The notes: generated by a model from the sequence alone, not told the origin. 64,000 bases of DNA from Mycolicibacterium sphagni (GCF_002250655.1 NZ_NOZR01000017.1:62001-126000); one strand, 5' to 3'. Positions 54,242-63,684 are shown, counted from the stretch's first letter. Program-made: numbers and translations.

Positions 54242-55286
54242 CGCGCACCACGGTGTGGACGAACCCGAGCTTGTCGGCCACCGGCTGACTGATCTGGAAC
54301 GGGTACAGCGGGCCCTTGCCCATCGCGGTGTTCACTCGGTTGAAGAACAGTGAGATCCACTTCCAGTCATCGAGCAGCTGGTCGATCGGCGCCTCTGTGT
54401 AGGACTCCAGCGGCACGACGTCGCGCGGCGCGGCGAAGCGCACCCGGTCGGCGTGCAGCACCATGCCCGCCTCGCGGCTGGTGTCGATGGTGTCGGTGAT
54501 GTGCAGGTAGTGCGCGAAGCACTCGGCGAAATCCTCCCAGGGGTGCATGGTGGCGTATTCCGAGATGAACGACGCCTGCCAGCCGGCCGGTGCGCCGCGC
54601 TCGTAGTGGCGGGCCAGGGCGTCGGCGTAGCTGGCCCGTTCGTCGCCGAATAACTCCCGGCAGCGCGCCAGGTGGCGACGCGCGCCGTCACCGGTCTCGA
54701 CGAGGATGTTCTGGTAGTAGTGGCCCGCCTCGTGGCGGAAGTGACCCAGCACCGTGCGGTACGGCTCGCCGAGCCGCACCCGCAGCGATTCCCGGTATGC
54801 GTCAAGGGATTCCACCAGATCAATGGTGATCACACCGTTGGCGTGGCCGATCGTGATCCGCTCACCGGTGCTGAAGCTGGACAGCAGGTCGAACGCCAGG
54901 CCGCCGACGCGGCGCCAGTACGGGTCGACCGGAAGGCCGAGTTCGGCGAGTTGGTAGACCAGCCGGCGCAGGGCGAGGGTGGCCGGCAGCATCTTCTCTC
55001 GGGCGATGGTGTCGTCGGGGGCGGGTTCGCGCCGGATCAGCGAGTGGGCCAGGCACCGTCCGCGGGCCGCGACGTCGGTGGCTTCCGAGGCCAGCCAGTT
55101 GCAGGCCAGCGGTCCGGACTGGGTGCATCGGGTCCACCGGACGCCGTCGAGCACCGCAGCCCTGTCGGCCAGCGCCACCATCGACCGACTTGGCAGATGC
55201 AAACCCAGCGCGGTGCCGCAGGACAGACACTCGGCGCGCTCGAACGGGACGAAGTTGTGGCACACCGGACAGACGAAGGCGCGCAT
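54231..55286 (-). CDS. Putative zinc metallopeptidase with N-terminal zinc ribbon
   Basis: A 351-residue protein of the putative zinc-binding metallopeptidase group (DUF4157/Peptidase_Mx-like). Cysteines 6, 9, 20 and 23 form a zinc ribbon, and HEAGHYY has His185, Glu186 and His189 in HExxH arrangement; the acidic WEDFAECFAHYLH downstream may supply the third ligand. No signal peptide is seen. I chose ATG 55286 because it begins MRAFVCPVC; the frame is open further upstream in shadow sequence. Substrate unknown. Confidence 0.72.
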   Translation of the reverse strand: MRAFVCPVCHNFVPFERAECLSCGTALGLHLPSRSMVALADRAAVLDGVRWTRCTQSGPLACNWLASEATDVAARGRCLAHSLIRREPAPDDTIAREKMLPATLALRRLVYQLAELGLPVDPYWRRVGGLAFDLLSSFSTGERITIGHANGVITIDLVESLDAYRESLRVRLGEPYRTVLGHFRHEAGHYYQNILVETGDGARRHLARCRELFGDERASYADALARHYERGAPAGWQASFISEYATMHPWEDFAECFAHYLHITDTIDTSREAGMVLHADRVRFAAPRDVVPLESYTEAPIDQLLDDWKWISLFFNRVNTAMGKGPLYPFQISQPVADKLGFVHTVVRATA

Positions 55287-55335
55287 GGGCTTTATCGTTG
55301 CACGGGCGTCAGTCGGAGAAAGGACGATCGCACTC

Positions 55336-55944
55336 ATGCAGTTGCTGCTGGTCAGGCACGCGTTACCGCATCGGACCGAGGCCGGTGAAGGAGCCGACCC
55401 CGAACTGTCCGAGGAGGGCTGGCGGCAGGCTCGGCGGTTGCCCGACGCGCTGGCCCGGTTCCCGCTGACGCGGCTGGTCAGCAGCCCGCAACGACGCGCC
55501 ATCCAGACGGGCGAGCCCGCCGCACAGGCCCTCGGGCTCGGAATCGACATCGACGAGCGGCTCGCCGAGTACGACCGTGGCCTGTCGCACTACGTGCCGA
55601 TCGAACAGGTCCGCATTGAGAAACCGGAGGAGTGGGCGCGGATGGCGGAGGGCCGACTGCCCAGCAGCGTCGACGAAGTCGAGTTCCGCGGCCGGGTGGG
55701 GGCGGCGCTGTCCGACATCGTGGAGACGGCCGGGCATGACGACACCGTGGCCGTCTTCAGCCACGGCGGGGTCATCAACGTGATCCTGCACGAGCTATTG
55801 GGCACCCGGCGGCTGCTGTCGTTCCCGATCGACTACGTGTCGATCACCCGCCTGCTGTATGCCCGCAGCGGGCAGGGCACCGTGGCCGCGGTGAACACCA
55901 CCGAACATGTTTGGGATCTCTTGCCGCGCAACCAGCGCTATTAG
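55336..55944 (+). CDS. Histidine phosphatase family protein (phosphoglycerate mutase-like)
   Basis: A 202-residue protein of the histidine phosphatase fold. The phospho-acceptor His8 is in LLLVRHALPH and the second active-site His is in VAVFSHGGVINV (near residue 140). Members act on small phosphorylated metabolites or proteins; the substrate is unknown. ATG at 55336 follows GAAAGGA at a slightly long spacing. It lies 13 bp before the FadE36-like kinase and is probably cotranscribed. Confidence 0.86.
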   Translation: MQLLLVRHALPHRTEAGEGADPELSEEGWRQARRLPDALARFPLTRLVSSPQRRAIQTGEPAAQALGLGIDIDERLAEYDRGLSHYVPIEQVRIEKPEEWARMAEGRLPSSVDEVEFRGRVGAALSDIVETAGHDDTVAVFSHGGVINVILHELLGTRRLLSFPIDYVSITRLLYARSGQGTVAAVNTTEHVWDLLPRNQRY

Positions 55945-55957
55945 CTATACATAACCG

Positions 55958-56989
55958 GTGGCATCACTGGACGGGCTCGACCTGCCGGCACTCGACCGGC
56001 ATCTGCGTGCGGTCGGTATCCCGCGCACCGGGGAGCTGCGGGCGGAGTTCATCTCCGGCGGCCGCTCCAACCTGACCTTCCTGGTCTTCGACGACGTCTC
56101 CCAGTGGGCTCTGCGCCGGCCGCCACTGCACGGACTCACCCCGTCGGCTCACGACATGGGGCGCGAATACCGCGTGGTGGCCGCGCTCGCGGACAGCCCG
56201 GTGCCGGTGGCGCGAGCTGTCACGATGCGCGACGACGACGCGGTGTCGGGCGCTCCGTTTCAGATGGTGGAATTCGTGGCGGGCAACGTGGTTCGGACTC
56301 GTTCCGATCTGGATGCGCTCGGTGGCGCAGACGTGGTCAGTGCATGCGTCGACACCCTGATCCGAGTGCTCGTCGACCTGCACGAGGTCGATCCGGACGC
56401 CGTCGGGCTCGGCGATTTCGGCAAGCCGACGGGCTATCTCGAACGCCAGGTACGGCGCTGGGGTTCGCAGTGGCAACACGTCCGGCTGTCCGACGACCCG
56501 CGCGACGCTGATGTCGAGCGATTGCACGCGAAACTCGCTAACGGCGTACCCGAGCAGAGCCGCACCTCGATCGTGCACGGCGACTACCGCATCGACAACA
56601 CCATCCTGGCCGACGACGACCCGACTGTTGTTCGGGCCGTGCTCGATTGGGAGATGTCCACCCTCGGCGATCCGTTGTCTGACGTTGCGGTGATGTGCGT
56701 GCAGCGAGATCCGATGCTGGACCTGATCTCCCAAGAGCAGAAGTCGTGGACGGCACCACAGATGCCCTCGGCTGAGGATCTTGCGCACCGCTACTCGCTC
56801 GCCTCGGGAAACCAGTTGGCGCACTGGGACTTCCACATGGCGCTGGGGTATTTCAAGCTGGCGATCATCGTGGCGGGCATCGACTTCCGTCGACGCATGG
56901 CCGACGGCGACGACAGCGACGACAGCGACGACCGCGCGGGCGAGGCCGTCGCGGTCCTGATCAGTCGCGGCCTGGAGACGTTGCGCTAG
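55958..56989 (+). CDS. fadE36: APH-fold phosphotransferase (Rv3761c/FadE36-like)
   Basis: A 343-residue kinase-fold protein with VHGDYRIDNTIL as catalytic loop and AVLDWEMSTLGDP as metal site. Rv3761c at the same locus is named FadE36 as an acyl-CoA dehydrogenase-like protein, although the sequence here shows only the kinase fold; the name is kept for locus only. It has no ACAD or SDR partner beside it. The C-terminus has an acidic DGDDSDDSDDRAG stretch. The start is GTG at 55958. Confidence 0.8.
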   Translation: MASLDGLDLPALDRHLRAVGIPRTGELRAEFISGGRSNLTFLVFDDVSQWALRRPPLHGLTPSAHDMGREYRVVAALADSPVPVARAVTMRDDDAVSGAPFQMVEFVAGNVVRTRSDLDALGGADVVSACVDTLIRVLVDLHEVDPDAVGLGDFGKPTGYLERQVRRWGSQWQHVRLSDDPRDADVERLHAKLANGVPEQSRTSIVHGDYRIDNTILADDDPTVVRAVLDWEMSTLGDPLSDVAVMCVQRDPMLDLISQEQKSWTAPQMPSAEDLAHRYSLASGNQLAHWDFHMALGYFKLAIIVAGIDFRRRMADGDDSDDSDDRAGEAVAVLISRGLETLR

Positions 56990-57354
56990 TTGTTCCGGGC
57001 TGCCTTGAGGTTCTTCTTCGCGGCGCGGCGCAGCTGGAAGATCCGTGCGGCCCCGGCCAGCACTGTCACCAGCCCACCGCTCACGGCCGCCATGAGGATC
57101 GCCACGCCCAACGGCAGCGACCAACGCCACCCGAGGAACGCGAACGGCGTCGAGTCGGTGTTCTGCGCGATGAAGATCAGCAGGATGGTCAGGATCAAAA
57201 ATCCGACGATCAGCGAGGACCACAGTGCCGCCGCACGGGTGAACTTGACTTCGGATACCGGAGATACTGGGCCGGAAGGTGCAGGGGGTGACGGCGCCGG
57301 CGGAACCGGCGGCGTGGACTCGTGGGGAGGGCCCGGCGGTTCGGTGGTCATCAT
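56986..57354 (-). CDS. LapA-domain small membrane protein (Rv3760-like)
   Basis: A 122-residue protein with a Pro-rich cytoplasmic N-terminus (about 35 residues) and two membrane helices separated by IAQNTDSTPFAFLGWRW, the typical LapA (lipopolysaccharide assembly protein A) motif. In mycobacteria the role is not established. The C-terminus is basic (RAAKKNLKAARNN). It is convergent with the kinase gene (4-bp overlap) and divergent from proX, sharing the quasi-palindrome at 57390. Confidence 0.8.
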   Translation of the reverse strand: MMTTEPPGPPHESTPPVPPAPSPPAPSGPVSPVSEVKFTRAAALWSSLIVGFLILTILLIFIAQNTDSTPFAFLGWRWSLPLGVAILMAAVSGGLVTVLAGAARIFQLRRAAKKNLKAARNN

Positions 57355-57389
57355 CCTATCTTTGCCCCTTCTGAGCCATAAGGAAACAA

Positions 57390-57407
57390 CCCGGGTTTAA
57401 ACCTGGG
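57390..57407. promoter_or_regulatory. 18-bp quasi-palindrome between lapA-like and proX
   Basis: CCCGGGTTTAAACCTGGG is symmetric except for one G/T pair. It lies 36 bp from the LapA-like start and 58 bp from the proX start, so it could be an operator or a hairpin shared by the two genes. Confidence 0.45.
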
Positions 57408-57464
57408 CGGCTGAGGGTCACTGCCGTTACTGTCGGTGAAACTGGTCGGGGCGAAAGGACGCTC

Positions 57465-58418
57465 ATGAACGCGTCGCGGGGTGGGAAGCGACTGTGGTTG
57501 GTGGCGGCCGTATTCGCGCTTGTCCTCCCGCTGGTGGCGGCGTGCGGGAGTGCCAATCCACTGGGCGGCGGAGCGGCGTCGGGTGACTTGAAAAACCTTG
57601 TTGTCGGCTCGGCCGACTTCCCGGAATCGAAGATCATCGCCGAGATCTACGCCCAGGCTTTGGAGGCGAACGGATTCACGGTCGGACGGCAGTTCGGTAT
57701 CGGCAGCCGCGAAACCTACATCCCTGCCGTGCGTGATCATTCGATCGACCTGGTGCCTGAATACACCGGAAACCTGCTGCAGTACTTCGATCCCAAAACC
57801 ACCGTGACAACACCTGATGAGGTGGAGTTGGCGTTGTTCCGGGCGCTGCCCGGGGATCTGTCCATCCTGAACCCGTCGCCGGCCAACGACACCGACACCG
57901 TCGCCGTCTCCGAATCCACCGCGCAGAAGTGGAATCTCAAGACCATCGGCGATTTGGCGGCGCATTCCGCGGAGGTCAAGTTCGGTGCGCCGTCGGAGTT
58001 TCTGAACCGCACCGAGGGACTACCGGGCCTGAAAGCCAAGTACGGCTTGGACATCAAGCCGGACAACTTCATCGCGATCAGCGACGGCGGCGGCCCGGCG
58101 ACGGTGCGCGCACTGGTGGACGGCACGGTCACCGCGGCCGACATCTTCAGCACCTCGCCGGCGATCCCGCAGAACAAGCTCGTGGTGCTGGAGGATCCGA
58201 AGAACAACTTCCTGGCCGCCAACGTCGTGCCGGTGGTCAGTTCGCAGAAGAAGTCCGATGAACTCAAGAAGGTGCTGGATGCGGTGTCGGCCAAGCTGAG
58301 CACGCAGGCCCTCATCGAACTCAACACCGCCGTGTCCGGCAACTCCGGGGTCGACCCCGACCAGGCGGCACGAAAGTGGATACGCGACAACGGTTTCGAC
58401 AAGCCGATCGGGAAATAG
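57465..58418 (+). CDS. proX: Osmoprotectant ABC transporter, substrate-binding lipoprotein
   Basis: A 317-residue periplasmic binding protein of the OpuAC/ProX type for glycine betaine, choline or related compounds. The lipobox LVAAC ends at Cys27, so the mature protein is a lipoprotein. The two-domain binding protein follows, with VPEYTGNLLQYF near residues 95-106. GAAAGGA lies upstream of the ATG. It is the first gene of the proX-V-W-Z operon, in the same order as Rv3759c-Rv3756c. Confidence 0.9.
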   Translation: MNASRGGKRLWLVAAVFALVLPLVAACGSANPLGGGAASGDLKNLVVGSADFPESKIIAEIYAQALEANGFTVGRQFGIGSRETYIPAVRDHSIDLVPEYTGNLLQYFDPKTTVTTPDEVELALFRALPGDLSILNPSPANDTDTVAVSESTAQKWNLKTIGDLAAHSAEVKFGAPSEFLNRTEGLPGLKAKYGLDIKPDNFIAISDGGGPATVRALVDGTVTAADIFSTSPAIPQNKLVVLEDPKNNFLAANVVPVVSSQKKSDELKKVLDAVSAKLSTQALIELNTAVSGNSGVDPDQAARKWIRDNGFDKPIGK

Positions 58419-59519
58419 ATGATCACTTTCGACGCGGTCACCAAGACCTACCCGGATGGCACCGTCGCCGTCGACAACCTGAGCATGGAGGTGCCGACCG
58501 GCACGCTGACGGTCTTCGTCGGGCCGTCGGGCTGCGGCAAGACCACCTCGATGCGGATGATCAACCGGATGATCGAGCCCACGTCGGGCACCATCACTGT
58601 GGATGGTCGCGACATCGCCGCCGGCAACCCGGTCAAGCTGCGACTCGGGATCGGCTACGTCATCCAGAGCGGTGGCCTGATGCCCCATCAGCGGGTGATC
58701 GACAACGTCGCGACGGTGCCGGTGCTCAAGGGCGAGTCGCGGCGGACGGCTCGCAAGGCCGCCTACGAGGTGCTGGAGCGGGTCGGCCTGGATCCGAAAC
58801 TGGGCGATCGCTATCCGGCGCAACTGTCCGGCGGCCAGCAGCAACGCGTCGGCGTGGCTCGGGCGCTGGCGGCTGATCCGCCGGTTCTGCTGATGGACGA
58901 ACCGTTCTCGGCCGTTGACCCGGTGGTGCGCGACGAGCTGCAGATCGAAATCCTGCGTCTACAAGGCGAATTGCAGAAGACGATCGTGTTCGTCACCCAC
59001 GACATCGACGAGGCCATCAAACTCGGCGACCGCGTCGCGGTGTTCGGGCCGGGCGGCACGTTGCAGCAATACGACGCACCGGCACGGCTGTTGTCCAATC
59101 CTGCCAACGAATTCGTCTCGGGATTCATCGGCGCCGATCGCGGTTACCGCGGCCTGCAGTTCAAGCAGGCAAACGGGTTGCCGCTGCACGACATTCAGAC
59201 GGTCAAAGAGGGCGAAATCGACGCACTGTCGCTGGTGCCCGGCGACTGGCGGCTGGTGACCAGGGACGACGGCCGGCCCTATGCATGGCTCAACGCAGAG
59301 GGTGTCGAGCTGCATCGAGGCGGAAGTTCGTTGTACGACAGCACGATCGCGGGCGGATCGCTGTTCGCGACGGGCGGCACGCTGCGGCTGGCCCTCGATG
59401 CGGCGTTGTCGTCGCCGGCCGGTCTCGGGGTGGCTGTCGACGACGCGGGGCAGGTGATCGGCGGCGTGCGGGCTGACGATGTGGTGAAAGCGCTGGAAAG
59501 GCAGCGGCGCTCCACATGA
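58419..59519 (+). CDS. proV: Osmoprotectant ABC transporter, ATPase subunit
   Basis: A 366-residue ABC ATPase. Walker A is GPSGCGKTT (residues 35-43), the signature LSGGQQQRVGVARAL and Walker B LLMDEPFSAVDP are intact. About 120 C-terminal residues follow the nucleotide-binding domain; they resemble a degenerate regulatory part but show no clear CBS pair. The ATG directly follows the proX stop, and the stop overlaps proW as ATGA. Confidence 0.92.
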   Translation: MITFDAVTKTYPDGTVAVDNLSMEVPTGTLTVFVGPSGCGKTTSMRMINRMIEPTSGTITVDGRDIAAGNPVKLRLGIGYVIQSGGLMPHQRVIDNVATVPVLKGESRRTARKAAYEVLERVGLDPKLGDRYPAQLSGGQQQRVGVARALAADPPVLLMDEPFSAVDPVVRDELQIEILRLQGELQKTIVFVTHDIDEAIKLGDRVAVFGPGGTLQQYDAPARLLSNPANEFVSGFIGADRGYRGLQFKQANGLPLHDIQTVKEGEIDALSLVPGDWRLVTRDDGRPYAWLNAEGVELHRGGSSLYDSTIAGGSLFATGGTLRLALDAALSSPAGLGVAVDDAGQVIGGVRADDVVKALERQRRST

Positions 59520-60160
59520 ACTATCTGCTGACCCATCTCGACAAGGCGTGGGTGCTGACGGTCATCCACCTTCGGCTGTCCCTGGTTCCGGTCGTGCTGG
59601 GTCTGATCATCGCGGTGCCGCTGGGCGCCTTTGTATGGCGGACCACCGCGTTGCGGCGGCTTACCACCGTCACGGCCAGCATCATCTTCACGATCCCGTC
59701 GCTCGCGTTGTTCGTCGCACTCCCGCTGATCATTCCGACCCGCATCCTCGACGAGACCAACGTCATCGTCGCACTCACCCTGTACACCACCGCGCTGCTG
59801 GTGCGGGCGGTGCCCGAGGCACTGGACGCTGTGCCTGCCCCTGTGCGCGACGCCGCCACCGCCGTCGGCTACACCAGAGTCTCCCGCATGCTCAAAGTCG
59901 AACTGCCACTGTCGATTCCGGTGCTAATCGCCGGCCTGAGAGTGGTCGCGGTGACCAACATCTCGATGGTGTCGGTGGGTTCGGTCATCGGGATCGGCGG
60001 GCTGGGTACCTGGTTCACCGAGGGTTATCAGGCCGACAAGAGTGACCAGATCGTCGCGGGCATCATCGCGATCTTCCTGCTGGCGGTCGTCGTCGACGTG
60101 CTGATCCTGCTGGCCGGCCGGCTCATCACGCCGTGGGCCCGGGTGAAGGCGTCGTCATGA
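59516..60160 (+). CDS. proW: Osmoprotectant ABC transporter, permease subunit
   Basis: A 214-residue permease of the binding-protein-dependent type, with five or six helices and the EAA-type loop DAATAVGYTRVSRMLKVELPLSIPVL near residues 110-135, which contacts the ATPase. It pairs with ProZ as a heterodimeric channel. Both ends overlap neighbours by four bases (ATGA). Confidence 0.9.
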   Translation: MNYLLTHLDKAWVLTVIHLRLSLVPVVLGLIIAVPLGAFVWRTTALRRLTTVTASIIFTIPSLALFVALPLIIPTRILDETNVIVALTLYTTALLVRAVPEALDAVPAPVRDAATAVGYTRVSRMLKVELPLSIPVLIAGLRVVAVTNISMVSVGSVIGIGGLGTWFTEGYQADKSDQIVAGIIAIFLLAVVVDVLILLAGRLITPWARVKASS

Positions 60161-60945
60161 ACTTCCTGCACCAGGCGCTCGCCTACATCTTCACCTCCGC
60201 CAATTGGGCGGGCCGGGCCGGTCTCGGCGTGCGGATCCTGGAGCATCTGCAGTACACCGCCGTCGCCGTCGTCTTCTCCGCACTGATCGCCATCCCGATC
60301 GGAATGCTGATCGGGCACACCGGGCGAGGCACCTTCCTGGTGGTCACCGGAGTCAACGCGCTGCGTGCGCTGCCGACGCTGGGTGTGCTGCTGCTCGGGG
60401 TCCTGCTGTGGGGGTTGGGGCTGTTGCCACCGACCGTCGCGCTGATGCTGCTCGGTATCCCGCCATTGCTGGCCGGCACCTACGCCGGCATCGCCAACGT
60501 CGACCCGGCAGTGGTCGACGCCGCCCGGTCCATGGGGATGACCGAGACGCGGGTTTTGCTGCGCGTCGAAGTGCCCAATGCGCTGCCGCTCATCCTCGGC
60601 GGGTTACGCACCGCCACCCTGCAGGTCGTCGCCACTGCGACGGTCGCGGCCTACGCCAGCCTGGGCGGGCTCGGGCGGTATCTGATCGACGGCATCAAGG
60701 TGCGCCAGTTCTACCTGGCCCTGGTGGGTGCGCTGCTGGTGACGGTGCTGGCCCTGCTGCTCGACGGACTGCTTGCGCTGGCGGTGTGGGCATCGGTGCC
60801 CGGCTCCGGGCGATTCCGCCGCATGCCGCAACCGTTGCTCGACGACGAGGTGAGTTTCGATGCGCAGGCACCCGGATCACGGAAGAGCCGCACTTCGCGA
60901 CCTGGTTACGAACGGGGCAGCCCGTCGCATACGGTAGACGGGTGA
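60157..60945 (+). CDS. proZ: Osmoprotectant ABC transporter, second permease subunit
   Basis: A 262-residue permease homologous to ProW. The EAA-type loop is DAARSMGMTETRVLLRVEVPNALPLI. The C-terminal 40 residues are polar (PLLDDEVSFDAQAPGS) and longer than in ProW, and lie in the cytoplasm if the helix count is right. ATG 60157 overlaps the proW stop, and the stop overlaps the next gene as GTGA, so that gene may be cotranscribed with the importer. Confidence 0.9.
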   Translation: MNFLHQALAYIFTSANWAGRAGLGVRILEHLQYTAVAVVFSALIAIPIGMLIGHTGRGTFLVVTGVNALRALPTLGVLLLGVLLWGLGLLPPTVALMLLGIPPLLAGTYAGIANVDPAVVDAARSMGMTETRVLLRVEVPNALPLILGGLRTATLQVVATATVAAYASLGGLGRYLIDGIKVRQFYLALVGALLVTVLALLLDGLLALAVWASVPGSGRFRRMPQPLLDDEVSFDAQAPGSRKSRTSRPGYERGSPSHTVDG

Positions 60946-61544
60946 GTGCAGCCAATGAATCGACAGAAAGCGCCTGGCCGGCGATCCTGACCTGGCGCGC
61001 ACACGACGATTCGCGGATGGAATCCGCCCGAGTCCAGCTATCGGGGAACCGCATCAAGGCGTACGGCCGCATCGTGGCCGCGGCCGCCGCGACGAACCCC
61101 TCGTTCAGCGCGTCCTACGACCTGGTGACCGACGAGTCCGGTGCCACCAAGCGGCTGTCCTTGAGCGTCACCCTCGCAGAGCGGGATCGGCAACTGTCGA
61201 TCGCCCGCGACGAGGAAAACATGTGGCTCATCACCGACCACCAGGGCCAGACGCGCGCCTCCTACGAGGGCGCACTCGACGTCGACGTCGTCTTCAGCCC
61301 GTTCTTCAACGCGCTGCCGATCCGGCGCACCGGCCTCTACCGGCGAACCGATTCGGTGAATCTGCCTGTGGTGTACGTGAGTTTGCCGGACCTGACCGTC
61401 AAGCAGGCGTCGATCAGCTACAGCAGCCTCGGCCCGGACTCCGGCGACGGCATCAAGCTGCACTCGCCGGTCGCCCAGACCACGATCACGGTCGATGACG
61501 ACGGCTTCATCCTCGACTACCCAGGCTTGGCAAAGCGGATCTGA
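60942..61544 (+). CDS. Putative glycolipid-binding protein (Rv3755c-like)
   Basis: A 200-residue soluble protein that resembles the putative glycolipid-binding family (DUF1089): [29 protein letters not shown] in outline at the start, and a [15 protein letters not shown] segment near residues 118-132. The proposed fold is a closed beta barrel related to LolA/LolB. Biological role unknown. The start is GTG in overlap with the proZ stop. Its end overlaps the tail of tyrA (convergent) by 38 bp, an unusually long overlap. Confidence 0.78.
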   Translation: MSAANESTESAWPAILTWRAHDDSRMESARVQLSGNRIKAYGRIVAAAAATNPSFSASYDLVTDESGATKRLSLSVTLAERDRQLSIARDEENMWLITDHQGQTRASYEGALDVDVVFSPFFNALPIRRTGLYRRTDSVNLPVVYVSLPDLTVKQASISYSSLGPDSGDGIKLHSPVAQTTITVDDDGFILDYPGLAKRI

Positions 61545-62466
61545 TCACCCCGCCGGCGCGGCCGGCGGCGGCCAGCTCTTCACGCCAGTTCTCTTCGCCG
61601 ATGGCGATGGTGACGATCTGCGGTCGCGAGAAGCTGTCGTAGCGGACTCGGGCGGCGTGACCGTCCTCGACCAGTTCGGCCACCGACGTCTTCTCGGCCA
61701 GCGACGCGCGAGCCTGGTTCAGCAGCTCCAGGGCGCGATCAAGGGCTGGCAGCAGTTGGTCGGCGTTGGCCTCGCACATCGCCCGCACCAGATCCGGAGC
61801 AGTGGCCGCGACCCGGGTGCCGTCGCGGAACGAGCCGGCCGCCAGGGCGAACGCCAACGGCACCTCGCCGGCTGTCACGGCCAGGGCTTCGGCCAGCAAG
61901 TGCGGCAGGTGCGAGATGCTCGCGGCGGCGGCGTCGTGCTCGTCGGACTTGGCGGGCACCACCACGGCACGGCAGTCCAGCGCCAGGTCCATTACCTGCG
62001 CCCAGACATGCGCGTCGACGTGCTCGTCGACGCCGAGCACCCAGGGCGCTCCGGTGAACAGCCGCGCGTCGCCGGCGCTCCAGCCCGAGTGTGCGGTGCC
62101 CGCCATCGGGTGACCGCCGACGTAGCGGTCGAGGAGTCCTGCCTTGCGTACCTCGTCGAGCACCGCACTCTTGACGCTGATGACGTCGGTTAGCGGGCAG
62201 TCGGGGGCGACGTCCTTGATGTGGCCGAGCAGCAAGGACACCGCGGGCATGGGGACGGCCAGGACGATCAGTGCGTCGCGGTCGGCGGCCCACTGGAGTG
62301 CCTCGGTGAGGTCGGTGGTGGCGGCGAAGCCGTCGAATCGGGCGGCTTGCGCGCCCTCGACAGAGCGGTTGTAGCCGAACACCTCACGGTCGGCGGCCAC
62401 TGCCGCGCGCATGAGCGAACCACCGATCAGCCCGAGCCCGAGCACACACACGGGTGTCTTCGTCAC
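61507..62466 (-). CDS. tyrA: Prephenate dehydrogenase TyrA
   Basis: About 319 residues. TyrA converts prephenate to 4-hydroxyphenylpyruvate with NAD+ in tyrosine synthesis, and the aminotransferase at 25804 could finish the path. The NAD motif GLGLIGGS is near residue 10, and [13 protein letters not shown] holds the active-site histidine. The start is uncertain: I use GTG 62466 ([10 protein letters not shown]), with ATG 62484 as the alternative. No C-terminal ACT domain is obvious. A convergent overlap with the previous gene adds a variable tail. Confidence 0.87.
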   Translation of the reverse strand: MTKTPVCVLGLGLIGGSLMRAAVAADREVFGYNRSVEGAQAARFDGFAATTDLTEALQWAADRDALIVLAVPMPAVSLLLGHIKDVAPDCPLTDVISVKSAVLDEVRKAGLLDRYVGGHPMAGTAHSGWSAGDARLFTGAPWVLGVDEHVDAHVWAQVMDLALDCRAVVVPAKSDEHDAAAASISHLPHLLAEALAVTAGEVPLAFALAAGSFRDGTRVAATAPDLVRAMCEANADQLLPALDRALELLNQARASLAEKTSVAELVEDGHAARVRYDSFSRPQIVTIAIGEENWREELAAAGRAGGVIRSALPSLGSRG

Positions 62467-62547
62467 CTGTCCAGGTTGACACATCAACGCGCCGCGGCCG
62501 CTAGGTACCTGGTCAAAAGGCCTGATCAGCGACTAGCGTATGCGGCC

Positions 62548-63066
62548 ATGGAGGCACAGCGAGCCCAGAACAACCCCGGGTCGGACAACCCGGATGGGTT
62601 CGGGGTGGCGGTGGTCCGCGAGGATGGCAAGTGGCGTTGCTCGCCCATGAGTAAAACGGTGCTGACCAGCTTGAGCGCCGCGGAGACTGAATTGCGGGAG
62701 TTACGCAGTGCCGGTGCGGTATTCGGCCTGTTGGACATCGACGACGAGTTCTTCCTGATCGTGCGCCCTGCCCCGTCGGGCACTCGGCTGCTCCTCTCGG
62801 ATGCCACTGCGGCGCTGGATTACGACATCGCCGCCGAGGCATTGGAGACGTTGGACGCCGATATTTCCGCCGAGGACCTCGAGGACGCCGACCCGTTCGA
62901 AGAGGGTGATCTGGGCGTGCTGGCCGACATCGGCCTGCCCGAGCCGGTGCTGAGCGTGATTCTCGACGAGACTGATCTGTACGCCGATGAACAGCTCGGC
63001 CGGATCGCGCGGGAGATGGGCTTCGCCGACGAGCTGGCAGCAGTGCTCGACCGACTCGATCGGTGA
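62548..63066 (+). CDS. tRNA adenosine deaminase-associated protein (Rv3753c-like)
   Basis: A 172-residue acidic protein always found next to tadA in actinobacteria. It begins MEAQRAQNNPGSDNPDGFGVAVVRE, and the C-terminal half is rich in Asp and Glu. Its function is not established; a role in TadA activity or stability is inferred from the constant pairing. ATG 62548 is used; the frame is open upstream without similarity. Its stop overlaps the tadA GTG by four bases. Confidence 0.85.
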   Translation: MEAQRAQNNPGSDNPDGFGVAVVREDGKWRCSPMSKTVLTSLSAAETELRELRSAGAVFGLLDIDDEFFLIVRPAPSGTRLLLSDATAALDYDIAAEALETLDADISAEDLEDADPFEEGDLGVLADIGLPEPVLSVILDETDLYADEQLGRIAREMGFADELAAVLDRLDR

Positions 63067-63524
63067 CGTCCGATTCTGAGTTCGTTCAGGCGGCGATCGA
63101 TGCTGCCGGGTTAGCCGGCGCCGACGACGTCCCGATCGGGGCGGTGGTGTTCGCGCCAGACGGCACCGAACTGGCCCGTGCGGCCAACGCCCGTGAGCAG
63201 CTCGGTGACCCGACGGCCCATGCCGAGATCCTGGCGTTGCGGGCGGCGGCCCGGGTGTACGGCGACGGGTGGCGGCTGGAGGGGACGACGCTGGCGGTCA
63301 CCGTGGAGCCGTGCACGATGTGCGCCGGTGCGCTGGTGATGGCGCGCGTGGCGCGGGTGGTGTTCGGGGCGTGGGAACCGAAAACCGGTGCAGCAGGATC
63401 GCTTTGGGATGTGGTACGAGACCGGCGGCTGACGCACCGGCCGGAGGTCCGCGGGGGAGTGCTGGCGCAGGAATGCGCCGCGCTGCTGGAGGAGTTTTTC
63501 GCCCGCCAGCGCGATTTGGGTTAG
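63063..63524 (+). CDS. tadA: tRNA(adenosine34) deaminase TadA
   Basis: A 153-residue cytidine-deaminase-fold enzyme that converts A34 to inosine in tRNA-Arg(ACG), allowing it to read CGU, CGC and CGA. The zinc site is HAE (His53, catalytic Glu55) and PCTMC (Cys84, Cys87). The GTG start overlaps the preceding gene. The substrate tRNA is encoded in this window at 27160, and a tRNA-Ser gene follows 28 bp downstream. Confidence 0.95.
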   Translation: MTSDSEFVQAAIDAAGLAGADDVPIGAVVFAPDGTELARAANAREQLGDPTAHAEILALRAAARVYGDGWRLEGTTLAVTVEPCTMCAGALVMARVARVVFGAWEPKTGAAGSLWDVVRDRRLTHRPEVRGGVLAQECAALLEEFFARQRDLG

Positions 63525-63552
63525 CCCGGCCGCGACACGTAAGCTCTTCGAC

Positions 63553-63643
63553 GGTGGCGTGTCCGAGCGGCCTAAGGAGCACGCCTCGAAAGCGTGTGAC
63601 GGGTAACCCCCGTCCGAGGGTTCAAATCCCTCCGCCACCGCCA
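63553..63643 (+). tRNA. tRNA-Ser (anticodon CGA)
   Basis: Type-II tRNA. Acceptor GGTGGCG pairs with CGCCACC, the anticodon loop CTCGAAA gives CGA, and the T arm GGTTCAAATCC and encoded CCA are intact. A terminator hairpin follows at once. Confidence 0.95.
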
Positions 63644-63648
63644 TGAAG

Positions 63649-63684
63649 ACCCCCGCTGGGCAAAGATCCGACGGGGGTTCTTTT
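63649..63684 (+). terminator. Intrinsic terminator of the tRNA-Ser gene
   Basis: ACCCCCG (63649-63655) and CGGGGGT (63672-63678) form a perfect 7-bp stem with a 16-base loop, followed by TCTTTT. This is the clearest classical terminator in the window. Confidence 0.8.

Noticed and set aside
54979-55335. N-terminal extension of the histidine phosphatase
   Set aside because: It overlaps the zinc-peptidase-like gene on the other strand and the family begins at MQLLLVRH.
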